DNA of 64,000 bases from CBDAUN01 sp965200645 (GTDB taxonomy: Bacteria; Pseudomonadota; Gammaproteobacteria; Arenicellales; JAJDZL01). Every line of letters begins with the position of its first letter. The first letter of the stretch is position 1. The notes under the pieces are model-generated. The model was not told the DNA's origin. It did not search any database and worked only from the letters and a program-made list of their open reading frames with translations. Shown here one piece after another: positions 17,939-26,612 of the stretch. The stretch spans positions 1,178,001 through 1,242,000 of the forward strand of contig CBDAUN010000003.1 of the NCBI GenBank assembly GCA_965200645.1. The letters are read 5' to 3'. The position numbers were made by a program, and so were the translations under genes.

Positions 17939-19270
17939 TTAGTTACCGTAAATCACCGAGGGTAGCCACAACACGATTTGTGGGAACGCCATAATTACGG
18001 CTAAGCCAACAACTTGCAGGACCATAAACTGCATCATGCCGTAATAAATGTCCTTAAGGTCCCATTCAGGGACCACTCCCTTGAGAAAATAGGCAGACAA
18101 AGCCACAGGAGGTGACAGCCAGGCAGTTTGCAGGTTGACTGCTACCAATATTGCAAACCACAGTAAGCTGAATTCAAGTTGATTGACGAGGGGAATAAGA
18201 ATCGGAACGATGATTAGTACGATGGGAACCCACTCCAGTGGCCAACCAAGCAGGAATATAACCGCCATAATGATGATAAGGATCACATAGCGATTGACTT
18301 CCAAGTCGAGCAGAAACTCAGTCAGCATGGTTGGAGTTCCCAAACGGGAGAACACTGCACCGAAGAAGTTTGAAGCAGCGACCAGCAACATGATCAAGGC
18401 TGTAATTTCCAGCGTCTTAATCAAGGCATTAAAGAACTTACTCCAAGTTAACTTTCGGTAAGCCAGCGTCAATAATAATGCGCCGAACGCACCACAAGCT
18501 GCCCCTTCGGTTGGTGTAGCGAGCCCGAACATAATGCTTCCGAGTGCTGAAAACACCAATAGTGCTGGAGGAACAAGACCAAGGAAAAATTCTCTGAAAA
18601 CTACCCCAATGTCCTTCGCCCGTTCGCTTTCCGGTAGAGTCGGACCCAATTTTGGGTTTATCCAGCATCGAATAAGGGAGTAGGACGTATACATTAATGC
18701 CAGCATTAACCCTGGAATCACTGCACCGGCAAACAGGTCCGTGACAGGAATCTCCATCACCGGCCCCATGACAACCAGCATAATGCTTGGTGGAATGAGT
18801 ATTCCCAAGGTGCCTCCTGCTGTAATCGTTCCTGCAGCAAGGCGCACGTCATAATGCGACCGATTCATAGTCTTTGCGGCCATAATTCCCAAAATGGTCA
18901 CCGAAGCACCAACAATTCCAGTTGCGGCGGCGAATATCGTAGAGACGAACAGTACCGCGATATAAAGAGCCCCACGTACGCGAGACAACATCAACTGGAC
19001 AGCTGTAAACAACCGCTCCATCAATCCGGCGGCCTCCATCATAATGCCCATAAATATGAACAGTGGTACAGCTGCAAGGGTTTGTTCCATCATTACGGAA
19101 AAGAACTGGAAGGTCATCAAGTAGAAGACAACCTCACCAAAGCCGATATAACCAAAAACGAAACCAAGAAAAATCAAAGTAAACGAAATCGGAAAACCGA
19201 CAAATATCGCGAACAACATGGCCGCGATTAGCAAGAATCCTAGAATCTCTGGAGCCACTAAGTTGGCCAC
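17939..19270 (-). CDS. TRAP transporter large permease (DctM)
   Basis: The 443-residue membrane protein with about twelve helices is the ion-coupled transport subunit. Family motifs are GFPISFTLIFLG near residue 25, FIFMGIMME, ATGIVGASVTILG and GTLGILIPPS around residues 110-160, and PTEGAACGAFGA in the second half. The GTG start overlaps the DctQ-type gene by 13 bases, indicating coupled translation. It is the last gene of a binding protein-small permease-large permease operon and converges with rpsT. Confidence 0.93.
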   Translation of the reverse strand: MANLVAPEILGFLLIAAMLFAIFVGFPISFTLIFLGFVFGYIGFGEVVFYLMTFQFFSVMMEQTLAAVPLFIFMGIMMEAAGLMERLFTAVQLMLSRVRGALYIAVLFVSTIFAAATGIVGASVTILGIMAAKTMNRSHYDVRLAAGTITAGGTLGILIPPSIMLVVMGPVMEIPVTDLFAGAVIPGLMLALMYTSYSLIRCWINPKLGPTLPESERAKDIGVVFREFFLGLVPPALLVFSALGSIMFGLATPTEGAACGAFGALLLTLAYRKLTWSKFFNALIKTLEITALIMLLVAASNFFGAVFSRLGTPTMLTEFLLDLEVNRYVILIIIMAVIFLLGWPLEWVPIVLIIVPILIPLVNQLEFSLLWFAILVAVNLQTAWLSPPVALSAYFLKGVVPEWDLKDIYYGMMQFMVLQVVGLAVIMAFPQIVLWLPSVIYGN

Positions 19271-19869
19271 CTTCCGCGTGTAGCAGCGTAGATGCTCTTG
19301 AGCAACTCAGATACGCCTTGGACAATTAGAAAAAACACTCCAACAGGCAATGCCGATTTAATGGGGGCTACATAGGGCATCCAAGCCGTATCCATTCCTC
19401 TTTCTAACCGTACCCAGGAGACGCCTGCGAAGTCCATAGATGTCCAAAGGAAAACAAGCATACCCGGAAAGTACAGCAAAATGTAAAGCAGAGCATCGAC
19501 GGTTCCCTGAACCTTAACAGAAAAATTGCGGTACAGAAAATCTGCCCTGATATGAACCCCTTTGGATAGTGCGTATCCAGCACCGAGCATAAACAAGGCA
19601 CCATAGAGCATTCTGCTGATGTCATACACCCACATCGTCGGTGCAACGAATACGTAACGTGCTACGACCTCGTAGACCATCGCAACAAATATAGGCACTG
19701 TCAGAAGACAAACGACTCGTCCGACCCACAGACTGAACGTATCGATCCACTTAATCGTGAAGGCCATCCACGGTGGCATATCCTCGGGTAATTCACCTGG
19801 AGATCCCGAACGCCGTTCGGCGATCATCTCATCGGTGATATCAGAAATTTCCGGGCGATGTTCGGCCAT
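19258..19869 (-). CDS. TRAP transporter small permease (DctQ)
   Basis: The 203-residue protein has a soluble, acidic N-terminus (residues 1-30), then four membrane segments from about residue 35 to 195, as expected for DctQ. The conserved segment VARYVFVAPTMWVYDISRML lies in the second-third helix region. The mid-length N-terminal extension is longer than in many DctQ proteins. It overlaps the large-permease gene and follows the binding-protein gene after a 126-base gap holding a hairpin. Confidence 0.9.
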   Translation of the reverse strand: MAEHRPEISDITDEMIAERRSGSPGELPEDMPPWMAFTIKWIDTFSLWVGRVVCLLTVPIFVAMVYEVVARYVFVAPTMWVYDISRMLYGALFMLGAGYALSKGVHIRADFLYRNFSVKVQGTVDALLYILLYFPGMLVFLWTSMDFAGVSWVRLERGMDTAWMPYVAPIKSALPVGVFFLIVQGVSELLKSIYAATRGRWPT

Positions 19870-19943
19870 GGAAACCTATTTGAATCCGCTGAGAATTATT
19901 AAACTCTCGATCTGAGAAAAAGGAAGTTGAAAGATGCAATTGC

Positions 19944-19972
19944 AATGCGAGCCACCATCCTTGACTCGCATT
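19944..19972 (-). terminator. Intercistronic hairpin after the DctP binding-protein gene
   Basis: Perfect 8-base arms AATGCGAG (19944-19951) and CTCGCATT (19965-19972) with a 13-base loop, placed 24 bases after the binding-protein stop and before the DctQ start. No T-tract follows. It probably protects the upstream message or lowers permease expression. Confidence 0.6.
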
Positions 19973-19995
19973 ACATTAATTGAGTTAGTTCTCGT

Positions 19996-21093
19996 TTATT
20001 TTTGCTTAGCGTATGCCTGACCAAGATTGGCGTTAGTGGTTTGAGCACCTGCCCAGAATGGAACTGCGATATCAGCAAATTCCTTCATTGAGTTCCAAAC
20101 TTCGTTAAAGAAGGGACTTTCAGCCTTGTATTTGTCCATGCTATTGTGAACAGCATTCATATACTCAGTGAAGTAGTCGGCAGGCGTATCTCGAAGAATG
20201 ACCCCATGATTATCTGTAAGATCCTTCAGTGCCTTACCGTTTTCATAAATTCGATAAGCCAAGGACTGGATAAGCGACGCATCCGCAGAAACTTCCATCA
20301 CATTTTGTGCGTGAGGGGAAAGGCTGTTCCAAACATCCTTATTAATGTATAGGTCAGCGTTAACAACGACTTGATGCAGACCTTGCAGATAGTAGTTCTT
20401 CAAGACTTTTTGAAATCCAAATACAGAATCAGGTTTCGGACAACACCATTCGGCAGCATCAATCGTGCCTTTTTCCAATGCTGGGAGAATGTCTCCACCA
20501 CCCATCGCTACGGCAGCAATACCAATATCCTTGTAGGTTTGACCTGGAATGCCCGGAGGTGTTCTGAAGCGATATTTACGGAAGTCTTCCATGCTGTTGA
20601 TCGGTTCTTTGAACCAACCCAGTGCTTCAGGGCCAACTGGTTGTAGCATCAAACCTTTGACGTTCATTCCCATTTCATCCCATAAACGGTCGTAAAGTTC
20701 TTTACCTCCGCCTTCCATGTACCAGGAAATCCAAGCAATGTTGTCGATTCCTAAACCAGCACCAGCGGTTGGCGAACCAAATAGGGTTGCAGCTGGGTGA
20801 TAGCCTGACCAATAGTGAGTCCATGCGAATCCACCGTCGATAAGACCTTTATCAACTGCTTCCAGAGTTTCCTTCACGCCAACCACTGCACCAGCTGGTA
20901 GAACTTCAAGAGTTACCTCACCATTAGTGAGAGCTGTCACATTGTCGCCGTACCGCTTCAACATAACGGTTTCATCGGCAGTTACTGGGATTACAGATTG
21001 AACCTTAATATTTGTCGCTGCTTGTACAAAACTCGGGATAGCGAGGACTAGCACGAAACCAATCGCTCCAGCGACACGTTTGAATTGAGACAT
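19996..21093 (-). CDS. TRAP transporter solute-binding protein (DctP family)
   Basis: A periplasmic DctP-type receptor of 365 residues. The signal peptide runs from MSQFKRVAG to about SFVQAA. The conserved segment PINSMEDFRKYRFRTPPG carries the arginine that normally salt-bridges a ligand carboxylate, and KGTIDAAEW followed by FGFQKVLKNYYLQGLHQ is the downstream family motif. The frame continues 12 codons upstream, but the ATG at 21093 has GAGGAGG five bases before it and a good signal peptide. It heads a DctP-Q-M operon. The likely ligand is an organic acid; the two cysteines in EWCCPKP are unusual for the motif region. Confidence 0.92.
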   Translation of the reverse strand: MSQFKRVAGAIGFVLVLAIPSFVQAATNIKVQSVIPVTADETVMLKRYGDNVTALTNGEVTLEVLPAGAVVGVKETLEAVDKGLIDGGFAWTHYWSGYHPAATLFGSPTAGAGLGIDNIAWISWYMEGGGKELYDRLWDEMGMNVKGLMLQPVGPEALGWFKEPINSMEDFRKYRFRTPPGIPGQTYKDIGIAAVAMGGGDILPALEKGTIDAAEWCCPKPDSVFGFQKVLKNYYLQGLHQVVVNADLYINKDVWNSLSPHAQNVMEVSADASLIQSLAYRIYENGKALKDLTDNHGVILRDTPADYFTEYMNAVHNSMDKYKAESPFFNEVWNSMKEFADIAVPFWAGAQTTNANLGQAYAKQK

Positions 21094-21227
21094 TAAAACC
21101 TCCTCAATAGATGACAATTTTTCAGGCAACAGATGATTAAGAAGTGAAAATAAAATATCACTACTCAGGTGTTGTTCTCAAAATTGCCGCTAACTATAAA
21201 ATTATTATTGACCTAAAAGGAATTAAA

Positions 21228-21236
21228 AATATAGCA
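21228..21236 (-). promoter_or_regulatory. Possible extended -10 promoter for the DctPQM operon
   Basis: Read on the minus strand, TGCTATATT is an extended -10 element about 135 bases upstream of the binding-protein start. No good -35 hexamer was found at the right distance, so this is tentative. Confidence 0.25.
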
Positions 21237-21357
21237 CACTCATTGCATTCGTTTGAATCAATCTGAATAGAGTCAACGGCGTAATACTTGAAATTTTGCG
21301 GGTTGCTTGACTGGACTTTGGCCTAATTCCAACCATAAAAGTTGAAATTTATGCGCT

Positions 21358-22482
21358 TCAATCCACCAAGACCATATTGTCACGGTGAATTAGTTCGGGT
21401 TCACGTACGTATTCGAGAATTTCCACTATGCGATTGGAGTGTTTGCCTTTGAGGCGATCTGCCTCATCGGAACTGTAGTTCACCAGACCTTTTGCAATCT
21501 CGCGATTTTGAGAATTACGACAAACCACTAAATCGCCACGTCCAAACTTCCCTTCGACATGGGTGACTCCCACGGGTAACAAACTGCTGCCCGAGCGGGC
21601 AAGTGCGTTTGCCGCTCCATCGTCAAGAGTCAGCGTGCCCAAAACTCGAAGTTGACCAGCAAGCCATAGTTGTCGTGCATCTAGTCTACGATGGGGAGGA
21701 ATAAGCAATGTACCAGTGCACTGATTTGCATGAATTTTTCGTAATTGAGCATCATCTAGACCCGATCCGATTACAGTAGCCGTACCTGATTGTGCAGCAC
21801 GTCGGGCGGCTTCAACCTTGGTGCGCATTCCGCCGCGGCCGTAGGCTGTACCTGGACCGGCCATTTGCCTTAAGGCTTCATTCATTGAATTATCAACGGT
21901 AACCAGTCTCGCACTAGGTTTTTCTCTAGGATCCTGCTCAAAAAGACCATCTTGGTCTGTGAGAATAACAAGCAATTCTGCTTCAACAAGATTTGCCACC
22001 AAACCAGCCAGTGTGTCATTATCGCCTAAACGAATTTCATCGGTTGCAACGGTATCGTTTTCGTTTACGATTGGGATGGTATTGAATTCAAGTAAGCTCC
22101 GTAACGTATTGCGCGCATTTAAATATCGCGAACGACTTTCCAAATCCGCATTGGTAAGCAGTATCTGAGCGGTTTTATATTTGTATTGTTCGAACGCAGT
22201 TTCATAGTGACGAATCAAGCCCATTTGACCCACCGCAGCTGCAACCTGCAGTAGATGCACCTCATGCGGTCGGTTCTGCCACCCAAGTCGCTGCATTCCT
22301 TCGACAATGGATCCGGAGGATACGACTACAATCTCAATACCGTCCGCCTTAAGGTCAGCAATCTGTTTCGCCAAGTTTTGAATGCGCTCAACATTAATTC
22401 CGGCGGTGACATCGGTTATTAGAGAACTGCCAATTTTTACAACCCACCGCTTCGCTGTGGAACAATTGAATTGACTACTCAT
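21358..22482 (-). CDS. proB: Glutamate 5-kinase
   Basis: ProB phosphorylates glutamate in the first step of proline synthesis. The N-terminal kinase domain begins WVVKIGSSLI and holds VSSGSIVEGMQRLG, NENDTVAT and FGDND-like RLGDNDTLAG, plus GRGGMRTKVEAARRA. A PUA domain follows from about residue 275, as in long ProB proteins. A GTG start at 22494 is possible, but ATG at 22482 fits the family start better. It overlaps the 3' end of obg by 8 bases, so translation is coupled. Product feedback by proline is known for the family. Confidence 0.95.
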   Translation of the reverse strand: MSSQFNCSTAKRWVVKIGSSLITDVTAGINVERIQNLAKQIADLKADGIEIVVVSSGSIVEGMQRLGWQNRPHEVHLLQVAAAVGQMGLIRHYETAFEQYKYKTAQILLTNADLESRSRYLNARNTLRSLLEFNTIPIVNENDTVATDEIRLGDNDTLAGLVANLVEAELLVILTDQDGLFEQDPREKPSARLVTVDNSMNEALRQMAGPGTAYGRGGMRTKVEAARRAAQSGTATVIGSGLDDAQLRKIHANQCTGTLLIPPHRRLDARQLWLAGQLRVLGTLTLDDGAANALARSGSSLLPVGVTHVEGKFGRGDLVVCRNSQNREIAKGLVNYSSDEADRLKGKHSNRIVEILEYVREPELIHRDNMVLVD

Positions 22483-23512
22483 TCGCCAGCTCACCCGAAT
22501 TTGAATTGTTGGCTTCGTACCAATTCAATGCTGCAAAAGCCGCTGCGGTGCACCCTTCACCGGTTAATGCAGAAATGTGAAACTGTTTTTCACTCCATTC
22601 AATTCGATCATTCAATTCTGCGGTTCGTGCAGCCAATTCGTCAGCTTCAAGCAAATCAATTTTGTTCAATATTAACCAACGTGGTTTTTCCAGCAATTTA
22701 TGATCAAACTCCTCCAACTCGTGCTCGATCAGTCGAATGTCGTTCGCTACTTTTTCCATATCGTCTTGCACTGCTATATCAACCATATGAAATAGTAAAT
22801 TTGTATGGCGCAAATGTTTTAGAAACTGAATTCCGAGTCCCGCACCTTGAGCGGCTCCTTCAATCAATCCGGGAATGTCGGCGACTACATAGCTTTTGCC
22901 TACATCCAATGACACCACACCCAGTGAAGGTTTCAGCGTTGTAAACGGATATGAAGCTGTTTTGGGGCGTGCGTTGGTCACTTTGCGAATGAATGAAGAC
23001 TTCCCGGAGTTGGGTAATCCAACCAAACCGACATCAGCGAGCAGTTGCAGTTCAAGATGTAGTTTTCTAACCTCTCCTGCAGTACCCGGTGTAGTTCGTC
23101 TTGGTGCACGAGATATGCTGGACTTAAATCGAGCGTTGCCGGCTCCGGGACGTCCGCCTCTGGCAACTATGGTCTTGCAGTTTGGCAGCAATACTTCTCG
23201 AATCAGTTCCTGCGTATCTGCATCATATATTGACGTTCCCACAGGAATCATAATTTCGAGATCTTCACCGTCCCGGCCCGTACAGTTACGACCGGCACCG
23301 GACTGACCGTTTTGCGCTCTATGAGTTCTGTTAAAATCGAAGTCGGCGAGAGTGTTCAGATGCGGGTCTGTGGTGAGGTATACGTCCCCGCCCTTACCAC
23401 CGTCACCGCCATCGGGGCCACCTTTTGGCACGTGCTTTTCGCGGCGAAAAGACAAGCATCCTGCACCGCCTTTCCCCGCTTCCACTTCGATATAGGCTTC
23501 GTCAACAAACAT
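22475..23512 (-). CDS. obg: GTPase Obg (CgtA)
   Basis: Obg is an essential GTPase linked to 50S ribosome assembly and stress control. The glycine-rich Obg fold starts MFVDEAYIEVEAGKGG and includes GGDGGKGG. The G domain follows: GLPNSGKSSFI (G1), DIPGLIEGAAQGAGLG (G3/switch II) and NKIDLL (G4). The frame extends 15 codons upstream, but ATG at 23512 matches the universal family start; the protein is then 345 residues and lacks a long C-terminal extension. It lies in rplU-rpmA-obg-proB, the common order. Confidence 0.95.
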   Translation of the reverse strand: MFVDEAYIEVEAGKGGAGCLSFRREKHVPKGGPDGGDGGKGGDVYLTTDPHLNTLADFDFNRTHRAQNGQSGAGRNCTGRDGEDLEIMIPVGTSIYDADTQELIREVLLPNCKTIVARGGRPGAGNARFKSSISRAPRRTTPGTAGEVRKLHLELQLLADVGLVGLPNSGKSSFIRKVTNARPKTASYPFTTLKPSLGVVSLDVGKSYVVADIPGLIEGAAQGAGLGIQFLKHLRHTNLLFHMVDIAVQDDMEKVANDIRLIEHELEEFDHKLLEKPRWLILNKIDLLEADELAARTAELNDRIEWSEKQFHISALTGEGCTAAAFAALNWYEANNSNSGELANE

Positions 23513-23583
23513 CTTGGGGACACCGGTGCGAATCGCACCGAGAAAATCTAAGTGCAAGCCAACATCAGTCGACTTGATTGTAT

Positions 23584-23841
23584 TTAGGGCGCAGTTACTG
23601 AGACGGTTTTTTTGCGTAATGGACCTTTGACTTCGAACTTCACTTGACCGTCCGCTGTTGCGAACAGAGTGTAATCCTTGCCCATGCCGACATTCTGACC
23701 GGGATGAAAGGTGCTGCCACGCTGTCGAACGATGATATTGCCAGACCTTACGGCTTGACCTCCGTAACGTTTGACTCCCAGCCGTTTAGAAATCGAGTCT
23801 CGACCGTTTCTGGAACTTCCACCTGCTTTCTTGTGTGCCAT
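23584..23841 (-). CDS. rpmA: 50S ribosomal protein L27
   Basis: L27 sits at the peptidyl-transferase centre. The 85-residue protein starts MAHKKAGGSSRNGRDS and has RLGVKRYGGQAV and the GTKFHPG-like STFHPGQNVGMG motif. No N-terminal cleavage extension is present. It is 26 bases after rplU. Confidence 0.97.
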   Translation of the reverse strand: MAHKKAGGSSRNGRDSISKRLGVKRYGGQAVRSGNIIVRQRGSTFHPGQNVGMGKDYTLFATADGQVKFEVKGPLRKKTVSVTAP

Positions 23842-23867
23842 TTCAATATCCTTGAATTTATAGCTAG

Positions 23868-24233
23868 CTAAGTTTCATCTTCGTCGGATTCATCCGAGAC
23901 TGCCCTGTCCGTTTGCAGTTCGATGCCTCCAAATTTAGTAATCTGAAGTTCAGTGTAATCCTGCCGATGTCCTTGCGTGCGTCGGTAGTTCTTGCGACGC
24001 TTCATCTTGATAATCCGTATCTTCTTGCCTCGACCATGCTCAACGACTTTTGCAATTACTTCAAAATCGTCCAAACGTGGTGCGCCAATCATGGGTTTAT
24101 CCTGACCGGCTACCAAAAGAATATTAGCCAAGGGTATCTCCGAGCCTACATCCACATCAAGCCGTTCGACGCGGATTGTTTCGCCAAGCGCGACACGATG
24201 CTGCTTTCCACCGGATTCAATGATTGCGTACAT
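23868..24233 (-). CDS. rplU: 50S ribosomal protein L21
   Basis: L21 binds 23S rRNA. The start MYAIIESGGKQHRVALGE and the motif KRRKNYRRTQGHRQDYT are diagnostic. At 121 residues it is longer than the E. coli protein (103) because of an acidic tail rich in Asp, Glu and Ser (SDESDEDET end). It is the first gene of the rplU-rpmA-obg-proB run and has a good promoter upstream. Confidence 0.97.
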   Translation of the reverse strand: MYAIIESGGKQHRVALGETIRVERLDVDVGSEIPLANILLVAGQDKPMIGAPRLDDFEVIAKVVEHGRGKKIRIIKMKRRKNYRRTQGHRQDYTELQITKFGGIELQTDRAVSDESDEDET

Positions 24234-24294
24234 GATTAATCTTTAACGTTAACAGAAAAGGTTGTTGAATAAATCGGAAAAGATGAAGCCGTAA

Positions 24295-24323
24295 AATATA
24301 CTTGCAAACGTTCAATTCGTCAA
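24295..24323 (-). promoter_or_regulatory. Sigma70-like promoter for rplU-rpmA-obg
   Basis: Read on the minus strand: TTGACG (24318-24323), a 17-base spacer and TATATT (24295-24300), leaving a leader of about 55 bases to the rplU ATG. Both hexamers and the spacing are close to consensus. Confidence 0.65.
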
Positions 24324-24360
24324 AGAATTTCTGCACTTTCAAAAAGTTCTACCGTCATAG

Positions 24361-25107
24361 ATGACTGTCAATATTGTTACGATTAAATGGGGAACGTTGT
24401 ACGGTCCCGAGTATGTTAATCATCTTCGATTTAGCGTTGAACGAAACTTGTCCATTCCATTTCGATTTTTGTGTTTTACAGATGATGACACTGGTCTGAA
24501 TGATGGCATCGAAGTTTTTCCGCTTCCTTCAATCAAAATTCCAAATGTGCCTACTCGTTCATCCAACTGGCGAAAGCTAGGCTTGTACCAAGCCGGAATC
24601 GGTAACATGGAAGGCGCTTGTCTATATATGGATTTGGATATTGTTGTCGTCGATTCCATAGATTGCTTTTTTGACTATGAACCCAATCAATTTTGTGCAG
24701 TTAGCGAGTGGATTCAAACCCATCGCAAAATCATTGCCAAGCGACCCGAAGAATTCAACACTTCTGTATTTAGGTTTCAGGCAAATACCACACAGAAAAT
24801 CGTCGATCGCTTTCAGCGTGAAGGCGAGTTCATATTGCAACATTTTCGAAGGGAACAACAATTTGTAACAGACACAATCAAGCAGGACATTAAAGCCTGG
24901 CCGCGAGACTGGGTGGTGAGTTTCAAATACCACTGCCTGCCTGCCTTTCCGCTAAACTTGTTACAAACACCGATACTACCTTCAACCGCGAAGATTGTCG
25001 CGTTTCATGGCAACCCTAATCCGGATCAGGCTGCAGTCGGATTTAGTGATGGCCCATGGCATCGCAAATGTCCTGCAACACCTTGGATACAAGAACACTG
25101 GCGCTGA
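24361..25107 (+). CDS. Glycosyltransferase-like protein (GT-A type), copy 1
   Basis: The 248-residue product starts with MTVNIVTIKWGTLYGPEYVN, then RFLCFTDD, and has a DxD-type metal-binding motif in YMDLDIVVVDSID at about residue 90. Late motifs are VVSFKYHC and IVAFHGNPNPDQA. This layout matches small GT-A glycosyltransferases found in marine and alphaproteobacterial genomes, often annotated only as glycosyltransferase; donor and acceptor are unknown. No signal peptide or membrane segment is visible, so it is cytosolic. It is 9 bases upstream of a paralogue with the same motifs and diverges from rplU. Confidence 0.7.
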   Translation: MTVNIVTIKWGTLYGPEYVNHLRFSVERNLSIPFRFLCFTDDDTGLNDGIEVFPLPSIKIPNVPTRSSNWRKLGLYQAGIGNMEGACLYMDLDIVVVDSIDCFFDYEPNQFCAVSEWIQTHRKIIAKRPEEFNTSVFRFQANTTQKIVDRFQREGEFILQHFRREQQFVTDTIKQDIKAWPRDWVVSFKYHCLPAFPLNLLQTPILPSTAKIVAFHGNPNPDQAAVGFSDGPWHRKCPATPWIQEHWR

Positions 25108-25116
25108 GTTTACCTG

Positions 25117-25878
25117 ATGAGTGTCAATGTAGTATGTATGAAATGGGGCGCCCTGTACGGAGCCCACTATGTCAACAGGCTGTATCACGGCGTGCGACGT
25201 AATATGCAAAGACCATTCAGATTTGTCTGCTTTACCGATGATACAAATGGCATTATAGATGATGTGGAGTGTCACCCACTTCCATCAGTTGAGTTTTCTG
25301 ACGCCGAAGAGGATCGAAGATGGCTTAAGCTCGGTGTGCTTCGAAAAGATATCGCCGACTTAAAAGGTGCTACTCTGTTTCTTGATTTGGACGTCGTGGT
25401 GATTGATTCGATAGACGACTTTTTTGATTACGAACCTGGTACATTTTGTATTAGTCATGACTGGTGGATGCCGTATAAGCACCTTATCTCAGAGGTGATG
25501 AAAAGACCAAAAGTGGGCAACACTTCAGTATTTCGATTTGAAGCCGGCTCTATGAACTTTATTGTAGAAAAGTTCGAAGAACACTCTACTGAGGTGTTGC
25601 AGCAATTTGCACTTGAACAGGCCTATATTACTCATGAAGTGGGTAATCGAATTCGCTGGTGGCCTCAACAATGGGTTAGTAGTTTTCGAAGACATTGCCG
25701 ACCGGTATTTCCGATGAATTTACTGGTATCTCCTTCGATTCGAGCAGGAACTCGAATCGTAGCGTTTCACGGACTACCAAAACTGGACCAGGCCGCAAAA
25801 GGTTACATGACCCGCTATCCGCATAAGATTTGTCGTCCAAGCCCTTGGATTTCAGAGCACTGGCGAACCGACGATTAG
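25117..25878 (+). CDS. Glycosyltransferase-like protein (GT-A type), copy 2
   Basis: A 253-residue paralogue of the preceding gene: it shares VxxMKWGALYGxxYVN, RFVCFTDD, the DxD motif in FLDLDVVVIDSID, a conserved NTSVFRFEA segment, WVSSFRRHC, and IVAFHGLPKLDQA. The pair arose by tandem duplication; divergence is substantial, which suggests an old duplication with separate substrates. The short intergenic gap indicates one transcript. It converges with the uracil-DNA glycosylase-like gene, with 28 bases between stops. Confidence 0.7.
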   Translation: MSVNVVCMKWGALYGAHYVNRLYHGVRRNMQRPFRFVCFTDDTNGIIDDVECHPLPSVEFSDAEEDRRWLKLGVLRKDIADLKGATLFLDLDVVVIDSIDDFFDYEPGTFCISHDWWMPYKHLISEVMKRPKVGNTSVFRFEAGSMNFIVEKFEEHSTEVLQQFALEQAYITHEVGNRIRWWPQQWVSSFRRHCRPVFPMNLLVSPSIRAGTRIVAFHGLPKLDQAAKGYMTRYPHKICRPSPWISEHWRTDD

Positions 25879-25906
25879 TTCAGCGGAGAAGTTGAATATA
25901 AAGCTT

Positions 25907-26557
25907 CTAATCTTTTGCGGAATTAGGTCTGCTGTAAACCACACGTACTTCACGCAGAAACTGAGATTTGCCGCCGTGACTGGGATGCCTAACCTGAATA
26001 TGCTGTCGGTTACCACAAAGTTTACTCACTGCTAACCCAGCATCATTGCCCAAAGATAGCAGCATTTTCGGGTTCAACATATCTAACAACTCCACTAACA
26101 CTTCTTCACCAACCTGCCGTTCGTGAGAATTGAATTTTCGGTTCGATAGCGAGTTGTCCCAATTGTGTGGATGCAGAGGAAATACGTTCCATAAGAACAC
26201 ACAGTTATCTATGTCTGATAGTGCCTGCCAGACAAATGTTGCCGTCTGTTCTTTAGTCTGTTGTCCTTTGGTTGGACTAACTGTTGCAACGTCCCATCGG
26301 TCTCCATGACGACGCAAATTGACATCATCAGTCAATGCCAATCCACTTCGCCTTCCACCCCGGTATCCCAGTTCCCGACCAACCCACAGCGCGTCTATTT
26401 GCGAATTGACCGCTCGGTTCAGTATTTTGCGCAGGACCCTTCGACGTAATAGCGGTGCTCGAGCAAAGTCATGCACCGAACACAAGTCTGCGTATGGATT
26501 GAAAACGTTTTCGAACTTTAAGTTGGAAAGTTCCTCAACAAACTGCTTTGGGGTCAT
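25907..26557 (-). CDS. Uracil-DNA glycosylase superfamily protein
   Basis: The 216-residue product has the superfamily layout: GRELGYRGGRRSGLALTDD (residues about 60-78) where the water-activating motif lies, WNVFPLHPH in the middle, SNRKFNSHE, LLSLGNDA and the leucine-loop HPSHGG near the end. These proteins remove damaged or deaminated bases or bind uracil; members of this branch are poorly characterised. TTG at 26560 is possible, but ATG at 26557 is taken. It lies 55 bases downstream of the HAD gene and is the last gene of the purine locus on this strand. Confidence 0.75.
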   Translation of the reverse strand: MTPKQFVEELSNLKFENVFNPYADLCSVHDFARAPLLRRRVLRKILNRAVNSQIDALWVGRELGYRGGRRSGLALTDDVNLRRHGDRWDVATVSPTKGQQTKEQTATFVWQALSDIDNCVFLWNVFPLHPHNWDNSLSNRKFNSHERQVGEEVLVELLDMLNPKMLLSLGNDAGLAVSKLCGNRQHIQVRHPSHGGKSQFLREVRVVYSRPNSAKD

Positions 26558-26612
26558 CAATGAGAAAGATTAGATGATTTTGGTTTGATGAATTTCACTG
26601 ATCACCAGTCTA

